Shown here piece by piece: positions 1 to 8,507 of a stretch of 64,000 bases of DNA; the stretch's first letter is position 1; each line of letters begins with the position of its first letter. The notes beneath the pieces were generated by a model. That model made no database searches and was not told the origin of the DNA. It worked only from the letters and a program-made list of their open reading frames with translations. The translations under genes and the position numbers were made by a program. This DNA is from a virus, in the IMG/VR virus record IMGVR_UViG_3300024518_000034, positions 124,001 through 188,000 of that record; one strand, 5' to 3'.

Positions 1-110
1 AGATAGAAGAATTGAAGGCGAGACTGACAAAAACTGAAAAAGTGAAGACAGCGGTAAAGAAGAGAGTTGTAAAGAAAAAGAAAGCGACAACAAAGACAAC
101 AAATGAATAA
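1..110 (+). CDS. C-terminal end of an upstream protein (partial)
   Basis: An open frame (codons in phase with position 3) enters from the left edge and stops at TAA 108-110. The visible 35 residues are dominated by Lys, Thr and Val, a basic, probably disordered tail. The next gene starts inside it, overlapping by 8 bases, so the two are translationally coupled. No function can be assigned from this tail. Confidence 0.6.
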   Translation, partial: IEELKARLTKTEKVKTAVKKRVVKKKKATTKTTNE

Positions 111-888
111 GTTAAATGACTTGAGTCCAAGCGAGTGGATACATTGGACGAAAACATGCTGGATGACTGACTATCCGGTAGACTCAACATTTTGCGTTAG
201 AAAAGAACTTAAGACGACAAAATCACCACAGGCGATGAGAGACATAATTTCGTTTTTCACCAAAGAGGGAGATAGAGTCTTAGACACTTTTGCTGGAGTG
301 GGGAGTACACTCATAGCAGCCTTGCTATGTGGAAGAGAAGCCGTTGGCATTGAGATGGATGAGAGACACTGTCAGATTTTTGACCAGATTAAAAGTACAT
401 TCGTCTTGAAGGGCGGCACACTAGTTCCAACTTTAAATAAAGTAGAGGGGCAAATGTGGGCCTCTACGAGGATGATAAACGATGACTGTATGTTGAGATT
501 ACCAAGGCTCAAGAAGGATTCGGTAGATCTAGTGTTATGCGACCCGCCACACGGTCCACAAGGATATCACGCCAAGGAAGGATTAGGTTCAAGTAAGACC
601 ACTGAAGAGTTTATTGACAGTATGGCCAAACTTGGCGAAGGCGTTCGTGAAGTGTTGAGGGACGACAAATATTGGGTTATCATAATGGGAGACAGATACC
701 AGGATGGTGAGTATATTCCACTGACCTACATGCTGGCTACTAAGATGCAGGAGTGTGGGTTTAAACTTAAAGGCATTAAGGTGTGGATCAATCAGGTCAC
801 ACAGAAGAATCTTAAGGCGTTCAGAGTAGGTGAATCTTTTGTGCCAAATATTGTGCATGAGAACTTAATTATATTGAGGAAAGAATAA
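103..888 (+). CDS. DNA methyltransferase-like protein (N4/N6 type)
   Basis: 261 aa, SAM-dependent methylase fold. The SAM-binding motif I variant DTFAGVGST lies at residues 61-69 (family form DPFxGSGTT), preceded by a TKSPQAM segment resembling motif X. The catalytic motif IV is CDPPHG at 146-151, with His where most N4/N6 adenine or cytosine methylases have Tyr. The order motif I then IV is seen in alpha/gamma-type enzymes. It likely modifies phage or host DNA, but the DPPH variant leaves room for an RNA or other substrate. Its start overlaps the upstream gene and its stop overlaps the next ATG by one base, so it belongs to the long glycan operon. Confidence 0.7.
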   Translation: MNKLNDLSPSEWIHWTKTCWMTDYPVDSTFCVRKELKTTKSPQAMRDIISFFTKEGDRVLDTFAGVGSTLIAALLCGREAVGIEMDERHCQIFDQIKSTFVLKGGTLVPTLNKVEGQMWASTRMINDDCMLRLPRLKKDSVDLVLCDPPHGPQGYHAKEGLGSSKTTEEFIDSMAKLGEGVREVLRDDKYWVIIMGDRYQDGEYIPLTYMLATKMQECGFKLKGIKVWINQVTQKNLKAFRVGESFVPNIVHENLIILRKE

Positions 889-1208
889 TGTATGGGTACG
901 TAGTGATGGTAGATGGAGATTGCTGGCATTTGGCGGTGGATCAGGACGAAGCTTTTGATGTTGCGCAATCAGAGGTAAATCAGTACATTTGTGATTTTTA
1001 TAGACATAAATTACCTATGAATGTAGAAAGAGAAGGGTTTGATCCAGATATAAGAGTGCATGTTTTAAATGCAGCGAGCGAACTGGAATTGCCTTTACAA
1101 AAGTGGGTGGACGAAAATTATCAAGAAACAATAGAGTACAATGAAGATCAAGAAAAAAGAGAATACGCAAGATATCTGGAGCTAAAAGAGAAGTATGAAA
1201 ATAGTTAG
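888..1208 (+). CDS. hypothetical protein
   Basis: 106 aa, acidic, with many aromatic residues and a helical, charged C-terminal third. I do not recognise a family. The ATG shares a base with the stop of the methylase gene and the 3' end overlaps the RapZ-like gene by 14 bases, so it is clearly expressed as part of this operon. Confidence 0.65.
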   Translation: MYGYVVMVDGDCWHLAVDQDEAFDVAQSEVNQYICDFYRHKLPMNVEREGFDPDIRVHVLNAASELELPLQKWVDENYQETIEYNEDQEKREYARYLELKEKYENS

Positions 1209-1542
1209 TTTTGGATTCAAATATGGTCAGCCTAGGGCGAATCATTATTTTGATGTAAGTTGGATTAAGAATCCTGCTAGAGGAGAGGGCAGAAACTTGT
1301 TTTCACCTATGGATACTGGAATAATAAATGAGGTTCTGCAAGATCAAGCTGTGAAAGATTTTTTAAGCAAAGTAATTCCTTTACTTGATTTCTTGTCCAA
1401 AAAAGATGTAATGGTAGTTGCTTTTGGATGTTCTGCCGGAAGACACAGATCACCGATAATCGCAGAAACGGTTGCTAAGGCACTTTCTAAAGTATATAAA
1501 ATAGATGTTACGATTGAACACAGAGATATAGACCTATGTTAG
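1195..1542 (+). CDS. RapZ C-terminal-domain protein
   Basis: 115 aa, matching the C-terminal domain of RapZ (YvcJ) without the N-terminal P-loop kinase-like domain. It opens with the family signature SFGFKYGQP, followed by FDVSWIKNP, and carries GCSAGRHRS at residues 78-86, the counterpart of GCTGGKHRS. It ends with EHRD, also typical. In enterobacteria this domain binds glucosamine-6-phosphate and the sRNA GlmZ and controls amino-sugar synthesis. A stand-alone domain beside glycan genes suggests, by inference, control of amino-sugar supply or ligand-dependent RNA binding. Family assignment is firm; the phage role is not known. Confidence 0.8.
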   Translation: MKIVSFGFKYGQPRANHYFDVSWIKNPARGEGRNLFSPMDTGIINEVLQDQAVKDFLSKVIPLLDFLSKKDVMVVAFGCSAGRHRSPIIAETVAKALSKVYKIDVTIEHRDIDLC

Positions 1543-2279
1543 AAGAAAGAATAGATGAATTGAATCCTTGGTATTATTCAGTACAAATGGGCGGGGGCCG
1601 CCGTACTATGCCAGGCATTGGATCTAAACAGAATCATACTGAACTAATAGATAGGCAAAACTATAGATATAAACTATTGGTTGATCCTATATTAGAAAAG
1701 TATGATTTTAAAAATAAAACCATATTGGATGTAGCTTGTAATTGTGCATATTGGAGTTCACAGTATGTGAAGAAAGGAAGAGCTACAGCAATAATTGGAA
1801 TAGAAGGTAGGAAGGAATATGTAGAACAAGCATATCTATATTGGGGGTTGAATGACTTCCTTCCAGCTACAAACTTGGCCTTTGTCCAGATGGATGTGAT
1901 GGACAAAGAAATGTGGGAAAAGCTTAAAATAGATGATCAAGTGGATTTTACATTATGCGCTGGAATACTGTATCATGTGAGTGATTACAAATGGTTGGTG
2001 CAAAAGATCTGTAATGTTACGAAAGAAGCGATTTTGATAGATACGAGGGTGTCTAAAGATGAAAAGAAGATTGAGGAACCAGGAGGTTGGTGTTTCGACG
2101 GAGTAGGAGACAAAGTAGTTAAGGTGAATCCTAACACGAAAAGCATTTGTAAAATTTTGGTAGATAATGGTTTTAAACATGTAGAAATAATTCCTCATGC
2201 GGGTCCAGTTCCTCCAGAGATGAAGAACAATGACAACTATGAGACAGGCGGAAGAGTAACTATACTAGCTAAAAAATGA
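1536..2279 (+). CDS. class I SAM-dependent methyltransferase
   Basis: 247 aa. The SAM-binding glycine-rich motif is degenerate (LDVACNCAYW, residues 64-73) and is followed by the acidic IIGIEGRKEYVEQA strand and CAGILYHVSD, a pattern close to CmoB/DUF1698-type and FkbM-neighbour methyltransferases. It overlaps RapZ-C by 7 bases and the next gene by 4 bases. In this operon a sugar or lipid hydroxyl is a plausible acceptor, but a tRNA wobble-uridine substrate (as for CmoB) cannot be excluded. Confidence 0.75.
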   Translation: MLEERIDELNPWYYSVQMGGGRRTMPGIGSKQNHTELIDRQNYRYKLLVDPILEKYDFKNKTILDVACNCAYWSSQYVKKGRATAIIGIEGRKEYVEQAYLYWGLNDFLPATNLAFVQMDVMDKEMWEKLKIDDQVDFTLCAGILYHVSDYKWLVQKICNVTKEAILIDTRVSKDEKKIEEPGGWCFDGVGDKVVKVNPNTKSICKILVDNGFKHVEIIPHAGPVPPEMKNNDNYETGGRVTILAKK

Positions 2280-2830
2280 AAGAATTAGAAAAGTACAAAA
2301 GAATAGTGGTTTCAGGATGTCAGCGTAGTGGCACAACTATTTTGACAAAGATGATAGCACATACGCTGGGATATACCAAACTAGATGAGTTTCAGGTATA
2401 TCCACACAATCTGGCTAATATGTCTGAGACATTAAAGAGAGAAAAAGTAGTAATTCATAGTCCTCAGTTGACTTCTAGATTACATCAGATAACTGCGCCA
2501 TCCACATGCATTGTTTGGATTACAAGACCGTTTGGCGAAATAAGAAAATCGATGAATCGTATAGGTTGGCAGATTGAAGAAGAGGAAAGGCAAAAATATA
2601 TACATAGGTTTGCAAAGATAGTAAAAGGTATTAATTATAACCAACCAATAGAAAAACTAAAGCATGATTTCTGGCAGTGGCAAAAGCAAAGAATGAAGGT
2701 TGATTGGATAGAACATAAGTACGAAAGTGAATATATGAAAACTCATGAGTTGTTTAGGAATAGTGAACAACGTAAAGAATTCAACCCAAAACAAACAAGT
2801 GAGGATAATCGATCAGGAAGAGATTGGTAA
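2276..2830 (+). CDS. sulfotransferase-like P-loop protein (short)
   Basis: 184 aa. Residues 13-25 read SGCQRSGTTILTK, the 5'-phosphosulfate (PAPS) binding loop of sulfotransferases, and ITRPFGEIRKSMNRI supplies the 3'-phosphate-binding Arg/Ser motif. It is shorter than typical sulfotransferases (about 250-300 aa) and ends with a charged tail. Its stop is immediately followed by the ATG of the radical SAM gene. Two further sulfotransferase-like genes lie in the same operon, so glycan sulfation is the most likely role. Confidence 0.65.
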   Translation: MKELEKYKRIVVSGCQRSGTTILTKMIAHTLGYTKLDEFQVYPHNLANMSETLKREKVVIHSPQLTSRLHQITAPSTCIVWITRPFGEIRKSMNRIGWQIEEEERQKYIHRFAKIVKGINYNQPIEKLKHDFWQWQKQRMKVDWIEHKYESEYMKTHELFRNSEQRKEFNPKQTSEDNRSGRDW

Positions 2831-3805
2831 ATGAAGCCGCTATGTTCAGTACAGATAGAACTTACAAATCACTGTAATTACAAATGTAAGTTTTGCCCAC
2901 AAGCTTATTATAAAGATCCTCTATATAAAGATACCCCTTTTGATCGAAAGAAGGGGTATATGTCGTTTGAGACATTTAAGAGATCAGTGACGCAGTGCAA
3001 GAACTTTGCACAAGAGATTAACTTCTCCTATTTTGGAGAACCTACCCTACACCCAGAATATCGCAAGATGTTCAGGTGGTTAAAACATAACAAAGGACAT
3101 CTTAGAATAATTCTAAACTCAAATCTTTCATTAGTTACAAATGATATATTTGATGCATGGATGGATACAGGTGTGACACAATGTAGGTTTAGTATAGACG
3201 CAGCTACTTCTGATACCTACGAGAAGGTAAGACCAGGAGGGCCAGTTAAGGATTATTTGACTGGAGAGTTTAAGTCATATCAAGACAGATTAACAAAGAT
3301 AAAAGAAAAAGTGATTGTGTGGTTTGGTAAGAAAGGTCATTGTCCAACAAGGCATGTCTACGTTGTATGTAAAAGAAACAAGAGCGAGATAGTACCTTAT
3401 CTGAGGTTTTGGCAACCATGGTTGGGACCAAATGATGAGATTGTAGTTAAAAGTGTGTTGACCTACGGTGGCGTGATCCACAAAGGGACACCAGACTTTG
3501 ATGGCATTACTGACAGCAATCCTTGCAATGTTTGGTCACAGGACAGCATGACCATAGCTTGGAATGGCGATATAACACCGTGTAATCTCGATGTAAACGT
3601 CGGACTAAGGATTGGCAATATTAAAAATAATACGTTGAAGGAGCTACACAGGGGTCAAAAATGGCAGCAATTGAAGAAACTTTCTGATAGGAGAGAAATC
3701 TCACCTTGCAAGACTTGCCACGATGCAAACAATTGGAGTAAGAATGTAGTGGTTAAGAAAGGTGACAAGATAAATAATGCAATCGCCAATTCTTTTTCTA
3801 GCTAG
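2831..3805 (+). CDS. radical SAM enzyme with SPASM-like C-terminus
   Basis: 324 aa. CNYKCKFC (Cys15, Cys19, Cys22) is the CxxxCxxC site for the [4Fe-4S] cluster that cleaves SAM. A YFGEPTLHPE segment follows at the usual place. The C-terminal third has WNGDITPCN and a CKTC pair typical of SPASM/twitch auxiliary-cluster domains. Such enzymes modify peptides or sugars, including dehydration and epimerisation of nucleotide-bound sugars. The last 29 bases overlap the next sulfotransferase gene. The substrate is unknown. Confidence 0.85.
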   Translation: MKPLCSVQIELTNHCNYKCKFCPQAYYKDPLYKDTPFDRKKGYMSFETFKRSVTQCKNFAQEINFSYFGEPTLHPEYRKMFRWLKHNKGHLRIILNSNLSLVTNDIFDAWMDTGVTQCRFSIDAATSDTYEKVRPGGPVKDYLTGEFKSYQDRLTKIKEKVIVWFGKKGHCPTRHVYVVCKRNKSEIVPYLRFWQPWLGPNDEIVVKSVLTYGGVIHKGTPDFDGITDSNPCNVWSQDSMTIAWNGDITPCNLDVNVGLRIGNIKNNTLKELHRGQKWQQLKKLSDRREISPCKTCHDANNWSKNVVVKKGDKINNAIANSFSS

Positions 3806-4571
3806 AGGCCATTCAGGAACATCTATCTTATCGAAGATACTTGAAGCTAACGGAGTATTTATGGGAGATCATAAATCGCTCAATCCTACTTACGATTCAT
3901 TGCCATGGACCTATGATTTCCAAAGGAAACTTCTGCCAATGTGTTGGGAATACGGCAAAGGATGTTCGCCTAAGAAACCAGAAGTTATGACTGTTGCGGC
4001 TAGATGTTTAGCGAGACATATGGTAGGATATAATGGTGGACGATGGGGGATAAAGACGTGCGCTGGAATGTTTTCTTATCCAATGTGGAAGATGGTATTT
4101 CCAGATGCTAAGTATATTTATCTAACCAGAGATGGTAGAGATGTGATTCGCTCAGGACAGGGATACTTCCACATGACCAATGAAAGTTCAAGAGAGAAGG
4201 ATTGGGAGTATTTTAAGATAATAACGTTTGGTATATCGAACGACATAGATAAGTGTCACTTTAAGATACCTGATAAGCCAAACAAGAATGACGAAGTAAT
4301 GAAGAATAGACATTGGATCCAGGCGAAGTCATGGCTGGAACATAAAAAAATGTTTAACAGGATTGAGTCTGACAATATATTTCATCTTAAGTATGAGGAC
4401 GTTTGTAGAAAACCACATAGGTCGTTGGAGGGATTGTTTAACTTTTTAGAAATGCCTTATAAGTGTGAGAGCTATGTAAATAAAAACTTTAGAGGAAGAG
4501 CGGGATCGTGGAAATTATCTAGTGTTGGAGTTGATAAAAGGGCGCATAAGTTAATGGGGTATGAATCATGA
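3777..4571 (+). CDS. sulfotransferase
   Basis: 264 aa, usual size for the family. LARGHSGTSILSK (residues 8-20) is the PAPS-binding loop and YLTRDGRDVIRSG near residue 120 is the 3'-phosphate-binding motif, both intact. LKYEDVCRKP before the C-terminus is the usual late sulfotransferase motif. It starts inside the radical SAM gene and its 3' end overlaps the GT2-like gene by 4 bases. It should transfer sulfate from PAPS to a carbohydrate hydroxyl; the acceptor is unknown. Confidence 0.8.
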   Translation: MQSPILFLARGHSGTSILSKILEANGVFMGDHKSLNPTYDSLPWTYDFQRKLLPMCWEYGKGCSPKKPEVMTVAARCLARHMVGYNGGRWGIKTCAGMFSYPMWKMVFPDAKYIYLTRDGRDVIRSGQGYFHMTNESSREKDWEYFKIITFGISNDIDKCHFKIPDKPNKNDEVMKNRHWIQAKSWLEHKKMFNRIESDNIFHLKYEDVCRKPHRSLEGLFNFLEMPYKCESYVNKNFRGRAGSWKLSSVGVDKRAHKLMGYES

Positions 4572-5326
4572 GAGTAGCAGTATTAATAGTTGGTCGCAAT
4601 AGACCAGACTTAGAAAAAAAACAAAACAAACAATTTGATGCCTTAGAAAAACAAGAGCATGAACATGAAGTAGATAGAATCTTTATTGAATGTAGTGAGA
4701 AAGATTTTAAGGGAAAATGTTATGGACACAATAGGGGACTAGATGATCTAAAAAAACATGGTAGGTTTGAAGACTATGACTATTTTCTTTTCATGCACAA
4801 TGATGTGTTTTTCCCAAATAGAGAATACGGCGATCCAATAGATGTCATGATAACAACCATGGAGAACCATAAGCAAATAGGAGTGTTAAGTCCAACTGAG
4901 CATGGCAGTTCATATCCTGATGCTCAGCCTAGACCTTTTCCTGAATCATACTGGAGAAAAGTAAGTACATGTGATTATCTTTGCATAATGATGAGAAGAA
5001 GTACTTTGGAAAACGTAGGATTCCTTAATCCAGATTTCAAATATTGCTGGGGCGCTATTCATGAATTGTCTTACAAGTTGTACAAAAGAGGGCTGTGTGT
5101 AGCCTATGAAGATAAAGTGCAAATGAGACATCTAGGTGGGTCAACATATGGTAAGAAGACCGGCACAATAAGTAGAGATGAATATCAGAAGAGAGCCAAG
5201 AGGTTCGCTGCAAATTACTTCAAGAAGACTTATGGGGATAGGTGGGACGAGGAGTTTACTAAGCACTTACCAAAAGATATAAAGATTAATACGTATAAGG
5301 AACATAAAAAACTATGGGAATCATAG
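4568..5326 (+). CDS. GT-A fold glycosyltransferase (GT2-like)
   Basis: 252 aa. The N-terminus RVAVLIVGRNRPDL resembles GT2 nucleotide-sugar domains, and YFLFMHNDVFF (residues 72-82) holds the acidic metal-binding motif in the form HND. A second conserved block with a WGAIHELSYKLYKRG segment matches the acceptor half. It overlaps both neighbours by a few bases. Donor and acceptor cannot be read from sequence. Confidence 0.7.
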   Translation: MRVAVLIVGRNRPDLEKKQNKQFDALEKQEHEHEVDRIFIECSEKDFKGKCYGHNRGLDDLKKHGRFEDYDYFLFMHNDVFFPNREYGDPIDVMITTMENHKQIGVLSPTEHGSSYPDAQPRPFPESYWRKVSTCDYLCIMMRRSTLENVGFLNPDFKYCWGAIHELSYKLYKRGLCVAYEDKVQMRHLGGSTYGKKTGTISRDEYQKRAKRFAANYFKKTYGDRWDEEFTKHLPKDIKINTYKEHKKLWES

Positions 5327-5691
5327 ATAGGTTTTGGAAAAAAATAAAAGCAAATTATTCTAGTGGCATGTGTGACGTTATGGCTATAGCGATAGCTAGA
5401 AAATACAATAAGCCGTTGGGTGTTGTAAGAGGTTTTTTCTTTGATGAAACAGAACAAGATGAATATTATATAGATTGCCACATGGTGGTAATTATGGAAG
5501 ACAATAAGGTGGCTGACTCACAGGGAGTGAGAGATCTGGAAGAGGTTTTAAGTTTGTGTGTGTGGGATGCTAAACCAAACAGGATAGAGTTAATCCCTGT
5601 GTCGGAAGAAGAGGCTATGCATTGTATGACTGCAGATGGTGTAACGGAAGAAGAAATAAATGAAACAATGGAGGATGTACCAGAACTATGA
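5314..5691 (+). CDS. hypothetical protein
   Basis: 125 aa, acidic, with a GMCDVMAIAIARKY segment near the start and a very acidic C-terminal tail. The Cys followed by a helical Ala/Ile-rich stretch, and a later YIDCHMVVIM, faintly recalls small papain-like or transglutaminase-like folds, but I cannot confirm a catalytic set. It overlaps the upstream gene by 13 bases and its stop overlaps the next ATG. Confidence 0.6.
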   Translation: MGIIDRFWKKIKANYSSGMCDVMAIAIARKYNKPLGVVRGFFFDETEQDEYYIDCHMVVIMEDNKVADSQGVRDLEEVLSLCVWDAKPNRIELIPVSEEEAMHCMTADGVTEEEINETMEDVPEL

Positions 5692-5764
5692 GAATAAGAA
5701 TGGGACCAGACCAAAGATATTTAGAGGTATCTGAAAAGACTACTGATTTTCATCCACTATTAAA
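5688..5764 (+). repeat. direct repeat copy A (gene 5' end, 96 bases deleted)
   Basis: Seventy-seven bases, starting exactly at the ATG, are identical to 7562-7591 plus 7688-7734. Copy A lacks the 96 bases present between those blocks in copy B. The junction falls on the four-base microhomology AAGA, and the loss is in frame (32 codons). Confidence 0.9.
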
Positions 5765-7553
5765 AAAGTTAGCGCAGTTTCCCCCTGAGGAAAACTATTT
5801 AGATCCAGACGCTTATGTTCAACAATTGGAACCTCCGCAGCCAGTTGCACCAACTGACGTTCAGGAAAATATGAATTGCCCACATTGCGGGAGTATTTTC
5901 CCAACAAGTCGCTTAGAAAATGATCACGCGGTATGTGACAATTGCAATTATTATATTGAATTAAAATGTGATGATTGCGATAAAAATCTTCTCTTTGGAG
6001 AAGAAAGAAAAGATCCTTGGGGCAATGAAATATGTGAAGAATGTTTTGAAGGAAGTTATGTAGTATGTGTGAATTGTGAGGAAACGGTAAAAGAGGAGGA
6101 CGAAAAGAAAGACGAAGATGGTGACTCGCTTTGCGAGGAATGTTTTTACGATAATTATACATACTGCGAGCCGTGCGGAGATGCTATAAAAATAGATGAT
6201 GCAGCTTTTGTAGACGAAGATAGGTGGATGTGTAAAGAGTGTGCTAAAGATTTTTACTGTGATGAATGTATGGGATATAAAACAAACACGCAGGATCGTC
6301 AAATAGGTGAGGAAAATAAAAAACTATGTGATGAGTGTTTTATGTCGATGTGGGAAAATGGTGAAATAGCAACTTGTGACCAATGTCATGCTGTAGTTAC
6401 AGGAGACAACATTCACTATACAGAGGATGGATCTGAGTGTAATGAATGCTATGGAGGCAATGATAACATTAAAAGTTATTATGAATTAAAAGAGGCGGCA
6501 GAGGGGAATCTTGAAACCCAAAGCGATTTGGAATATTACAAAGATATGTATCCTAACTTATTTAGTGTGTCGGAAGATTATAATAGGAAGAAAAAAAAGT
6601 CTTGGAATTATATTCAAAAGTGGTCAGGCGGATTTGACTATGTTCCAGAAATGGATGTTGGAGTAACTAGACCATCTACTGATTATGAGGGAACATACAT
6701 TGAGTTTGATTTGTCAGTTAATGAAGGAGAAAGATTGGCAGAAAAAATAGGAATGGACGAAAGTCAAATGTGGGATGTGTTTAAAAGATGCAACGATTAT
6801 CACCCATGTTTAGTAAGTTCAGACGCAGACAGAATGATAGTGTCCAGAGTTTTGGTGGATGATAACGGAGACTGGAATGTTAAACTAATGCAAGGTTCTA
6901 TAAATCAAGAAGCAAAAGCAGAAATGTCAAGAATTGAGGATGAAATAAGAGGGGAAGAGCGCAAGTGTAGGGACTGCGGCGGTGGCGGGAAAAGTTATTC
7001 TTGGCGAGGAGGGCCGTGTAAAGCTTGTAATGGAAAAGGCGTCGTTAAGATTATTAATGAAGAACAATTGGAGGGGTGGGATAAAACGAGGGGAGAAGAG
7101 GAAGCGGAAAAGCTTTACCCAAAAGAATATGGAGGAGAAGATCCATTAAAAGGACTTGAAGAGAGGGGAAAAGACTATTATCTTAAACAGGACTTACAAC
7201 AGAAAATGGAACAATTAGATAAAATTGTAAAACTAACAAATGGTGCATATATAGCAGCATATGATTGGATAAAGAACCTGGCTAAACAAAAAGGAAAAAA
7301 ATGTTATGTAGAAGTGCCAGAAGGCCAAGCGCGTCAACATCCAAATGCACCTAAAATAAGTCTTGAAGTTATATATGGTGGAATACCATTTTTGATGGGA
7401 TTTGAAAAAGAGAAAATTAAGAGGGAGTTAGAAGGTGAGGGAGAGAAAGGTGTGGAACAAAAAGGAAAATCAAGATATAGGATGGCTAAGGCAAACAATT
7501 GGGATTTTGAAGATATTGCAGATATGGCAATATTTGACCCTCTACTTAGATAG
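5688..7553 (+). CDS. multi-zinc-module protein
   Basis: 621 aa. Residues 64-86 form one CPHC...CDNC ribbon, and residues about 92-262 contain five tandem CxxC-(16-18)-CxxC units. Another pair, CRDC and CKAC with a GxGxG-like spacing resembling DnaJ zinc centres, lies near residue 426. The rest is charged and helical. I know no named family with this layout; a nucleic-acid- or protein-binding scaffold is plausible. The first 26 codons duplicate those of the gene at 7562, but with 32 codons removed, see the repeat entry. ATG 5688 overlaps the previous stop. Confidence 0.65.
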   Translation: MRIRMGPDQRYLEVSEKTTDFHPLLKKLAQFPPEENYLDPDAYVQQLEPPQPVAPTDVQENMNCPHCGSIFPTSRLENDHAVCDNCNYYIELKCDDCDKNLLFGEERKDPWGNEICEECFEGSYVVCVNCEETVKEEDEKKDEDGDSLCEECFYDNYTYCEPCGDAIKIDDAAFVDEDRWMCKECAKDFYCDECMGYKTNTQDRQIGEENKKLCDECFMSMWENGEIATCDQCHAVVTGDNIHYTEDGSECNECYGGNDNIKSYYELKEAAEGNLETQSDLEYYKDMYPNLFSVSEDYNRKKKKSWNYIQKWSGGFDYVPEMDVGVTRPSTDYEGTYIEFDLSVNEGERLAEKIGMDESQMWDVFKRCNDYHPCLVSSDADRMIVSRVLVDDNGDWNVKLMQGSINQEAKAEMSRIEDEIRGEERKCRDCGGGGKSYSWRGGPCKACNGKGVVKIINEEQLEGWDKTRGEEEAEKLYPKEYGGEDPLKGLEERGKDYYLKQDLQQKMEQLDKIVKLTNGAYIAAYDWIKNLAKQKGKKCYVEVPEGQARQHPNAPKISLEVIYGGIPFLMGFEKEKIKRELEGEGEKGVEQKGKSRYRMAKANNWDFEDIADMAIFDPLLR

Positions 7554-7561
7554 GAAACAAT

Positions 7562-7734
7562 ATGAGAATAAGAATGGGACCAGACCAAAGACATTCGTTA
7601 GATAGAGCAACAGAGGCTTTAAGAAAAGCTTTTAATATTGACAGTGAGAGTGATACACCAGCTAGAAATGATGAAGGATTTTTAAGATATTTAGAGGTAT
7701 CTGAAAAGACTACTGATTTTCATCCACTATTAAA
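7562..7734 (+). repeat. direct repeat copy B (complete form)
   Basis: Partner of the repeat at 5688-5764. Blocks 7562-7591 and 7688-7734 are identical to copy A; the 96 bases between them (7592-7687) are unique to this copy. The two copies flank the whole 1.8-kb zinc-module gene, so homologous recombination between them could delete that gene. Confidence 0.9.
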
Positions 7735-7756
7735 CGAAGAAAAAAATGAAGAATAA
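7562..7756 (+). CDS. small paralogue of the N-terminus of the multi-zinc protein
   Basis: 64 aa. It begins with the same ten residues as the 621-aa protein, then has 32 residues missing from that protein (including a predicted helix RATEALRKAFNI), then the shared ring RYLEVSEKTTDFHPLL, and stops after an acidic tail. It looks like the ancestral, complete form of this N-terminal module without the zinc domain. Function unknown; a leader used for targeting, for example into the prohead, is possible but not shown. It overlaps the next gene by 11 bases. Confidence 0.7.
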   Translation: MRIRMGPDQRHSLDRATEALRKAFNIDSESDTPARNDEGFLRYLEVSEKTTDFHPLLNEEKNEE

Positions 7757-8507
7757 AAATGCTATAGTTGGGCTAGTTAGAGGTTATGCAAATCCTAAAG
7801 GATACCATATGCTTAGGAGAAGAAATAGACTTCTAATGGAGAACTATTATAAACACAATAAAAACGCAGATGTGATTATATTCCATGAAGGAAATATTAA
7901 AAAAGAGCATCAAGAAGAATTAAAGAAAGATATACCTATTAAGTTTCACAGCGTGGGTAATCTATTTAAAGCACAGGGCTCTAATAAAACAAACCTGGGA
8001 TATAAGCACATGTGTCGTTTTTATGCTATGCAGATGGCACCAATACTTGACAAGTGGGGATATGAAAAGTATTGGAGGTTGGACGATGATAGTTTTCTCT
8101 TAAAAAAAGTAGAATATAATGTGTTTAAGTTTATGGAAAACAACCAGACGGTATATGGTTATATACATACGAAATGGCCAGTCGCTCCGCAGGCCAAACT
8201 GACAGAGAGAACATTACTGCCATTGGTGAAGAAGCATATGAGCGAAGATGGTTTAAAGTGGGGTAAATTAGATGGGCAGAATCATTACAGCAACTTTCAT
8301 CTTTCGCAAGTTAAGTTTTGGATGAAACCAGAAGTTAGAGAATTTCTTGATCACATTGATGAAAGTGGTGGCATATATGCTCATAGGTGGGGCGACCATA
8401 TAATTCAAACATTAATATTGAAATTATTTGCAATGGAAAAGGAAGTAAAGAAAATGCCGTGGATACACTACAATCATGGCAGTCATAATTTTGAGGTGAA
8501 AACATGA
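7746..8507 (+). CDS. GT15-like (KRE2/MNT1-type) mannosyltransferase
   Basis: 253 aa. YWRLDDDSFLL (near residue 108) supplies the DxD-like metal site. The segment SNFHLSQVKFWMKP followed by FLDHIDESGGIYAHRWGDHIIQTL is the conserved core of GT15, a family known mainly as fungal alpha-1,2-mannosyltransferases. It is shorter than those membrane enzymes (about 400 aa) and lacks a transmembrane anchor, so it should be cytosolic and use GDP-mannose if activity is conserved. Its stop overlaps the FkbM gene by 4 bases. Confidence 0.7.
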   Translation: MKNKNAIVGLVRGYANPKGYHMLRRRNRLLMENYYKHNKNADVIIFHEGNIKKEHQEELKKDIPIKFHSVGNLFKAQGSNKTNLGYKHMCRFYAMQMAPILDKWGYEKYWRLDDDSFLLKKVEYNVFKFMENNQTVYGYIHTKWPVAPQAKLTERTLLPLVKKHMSEDGLKWGKLDGQNHYSNFHLSQVKFWMKPEVREFLDHIDESGGIYAHRWGDHIIQTLILKLFAMEKEVKKMPWIHYNHGSHNFEVKT

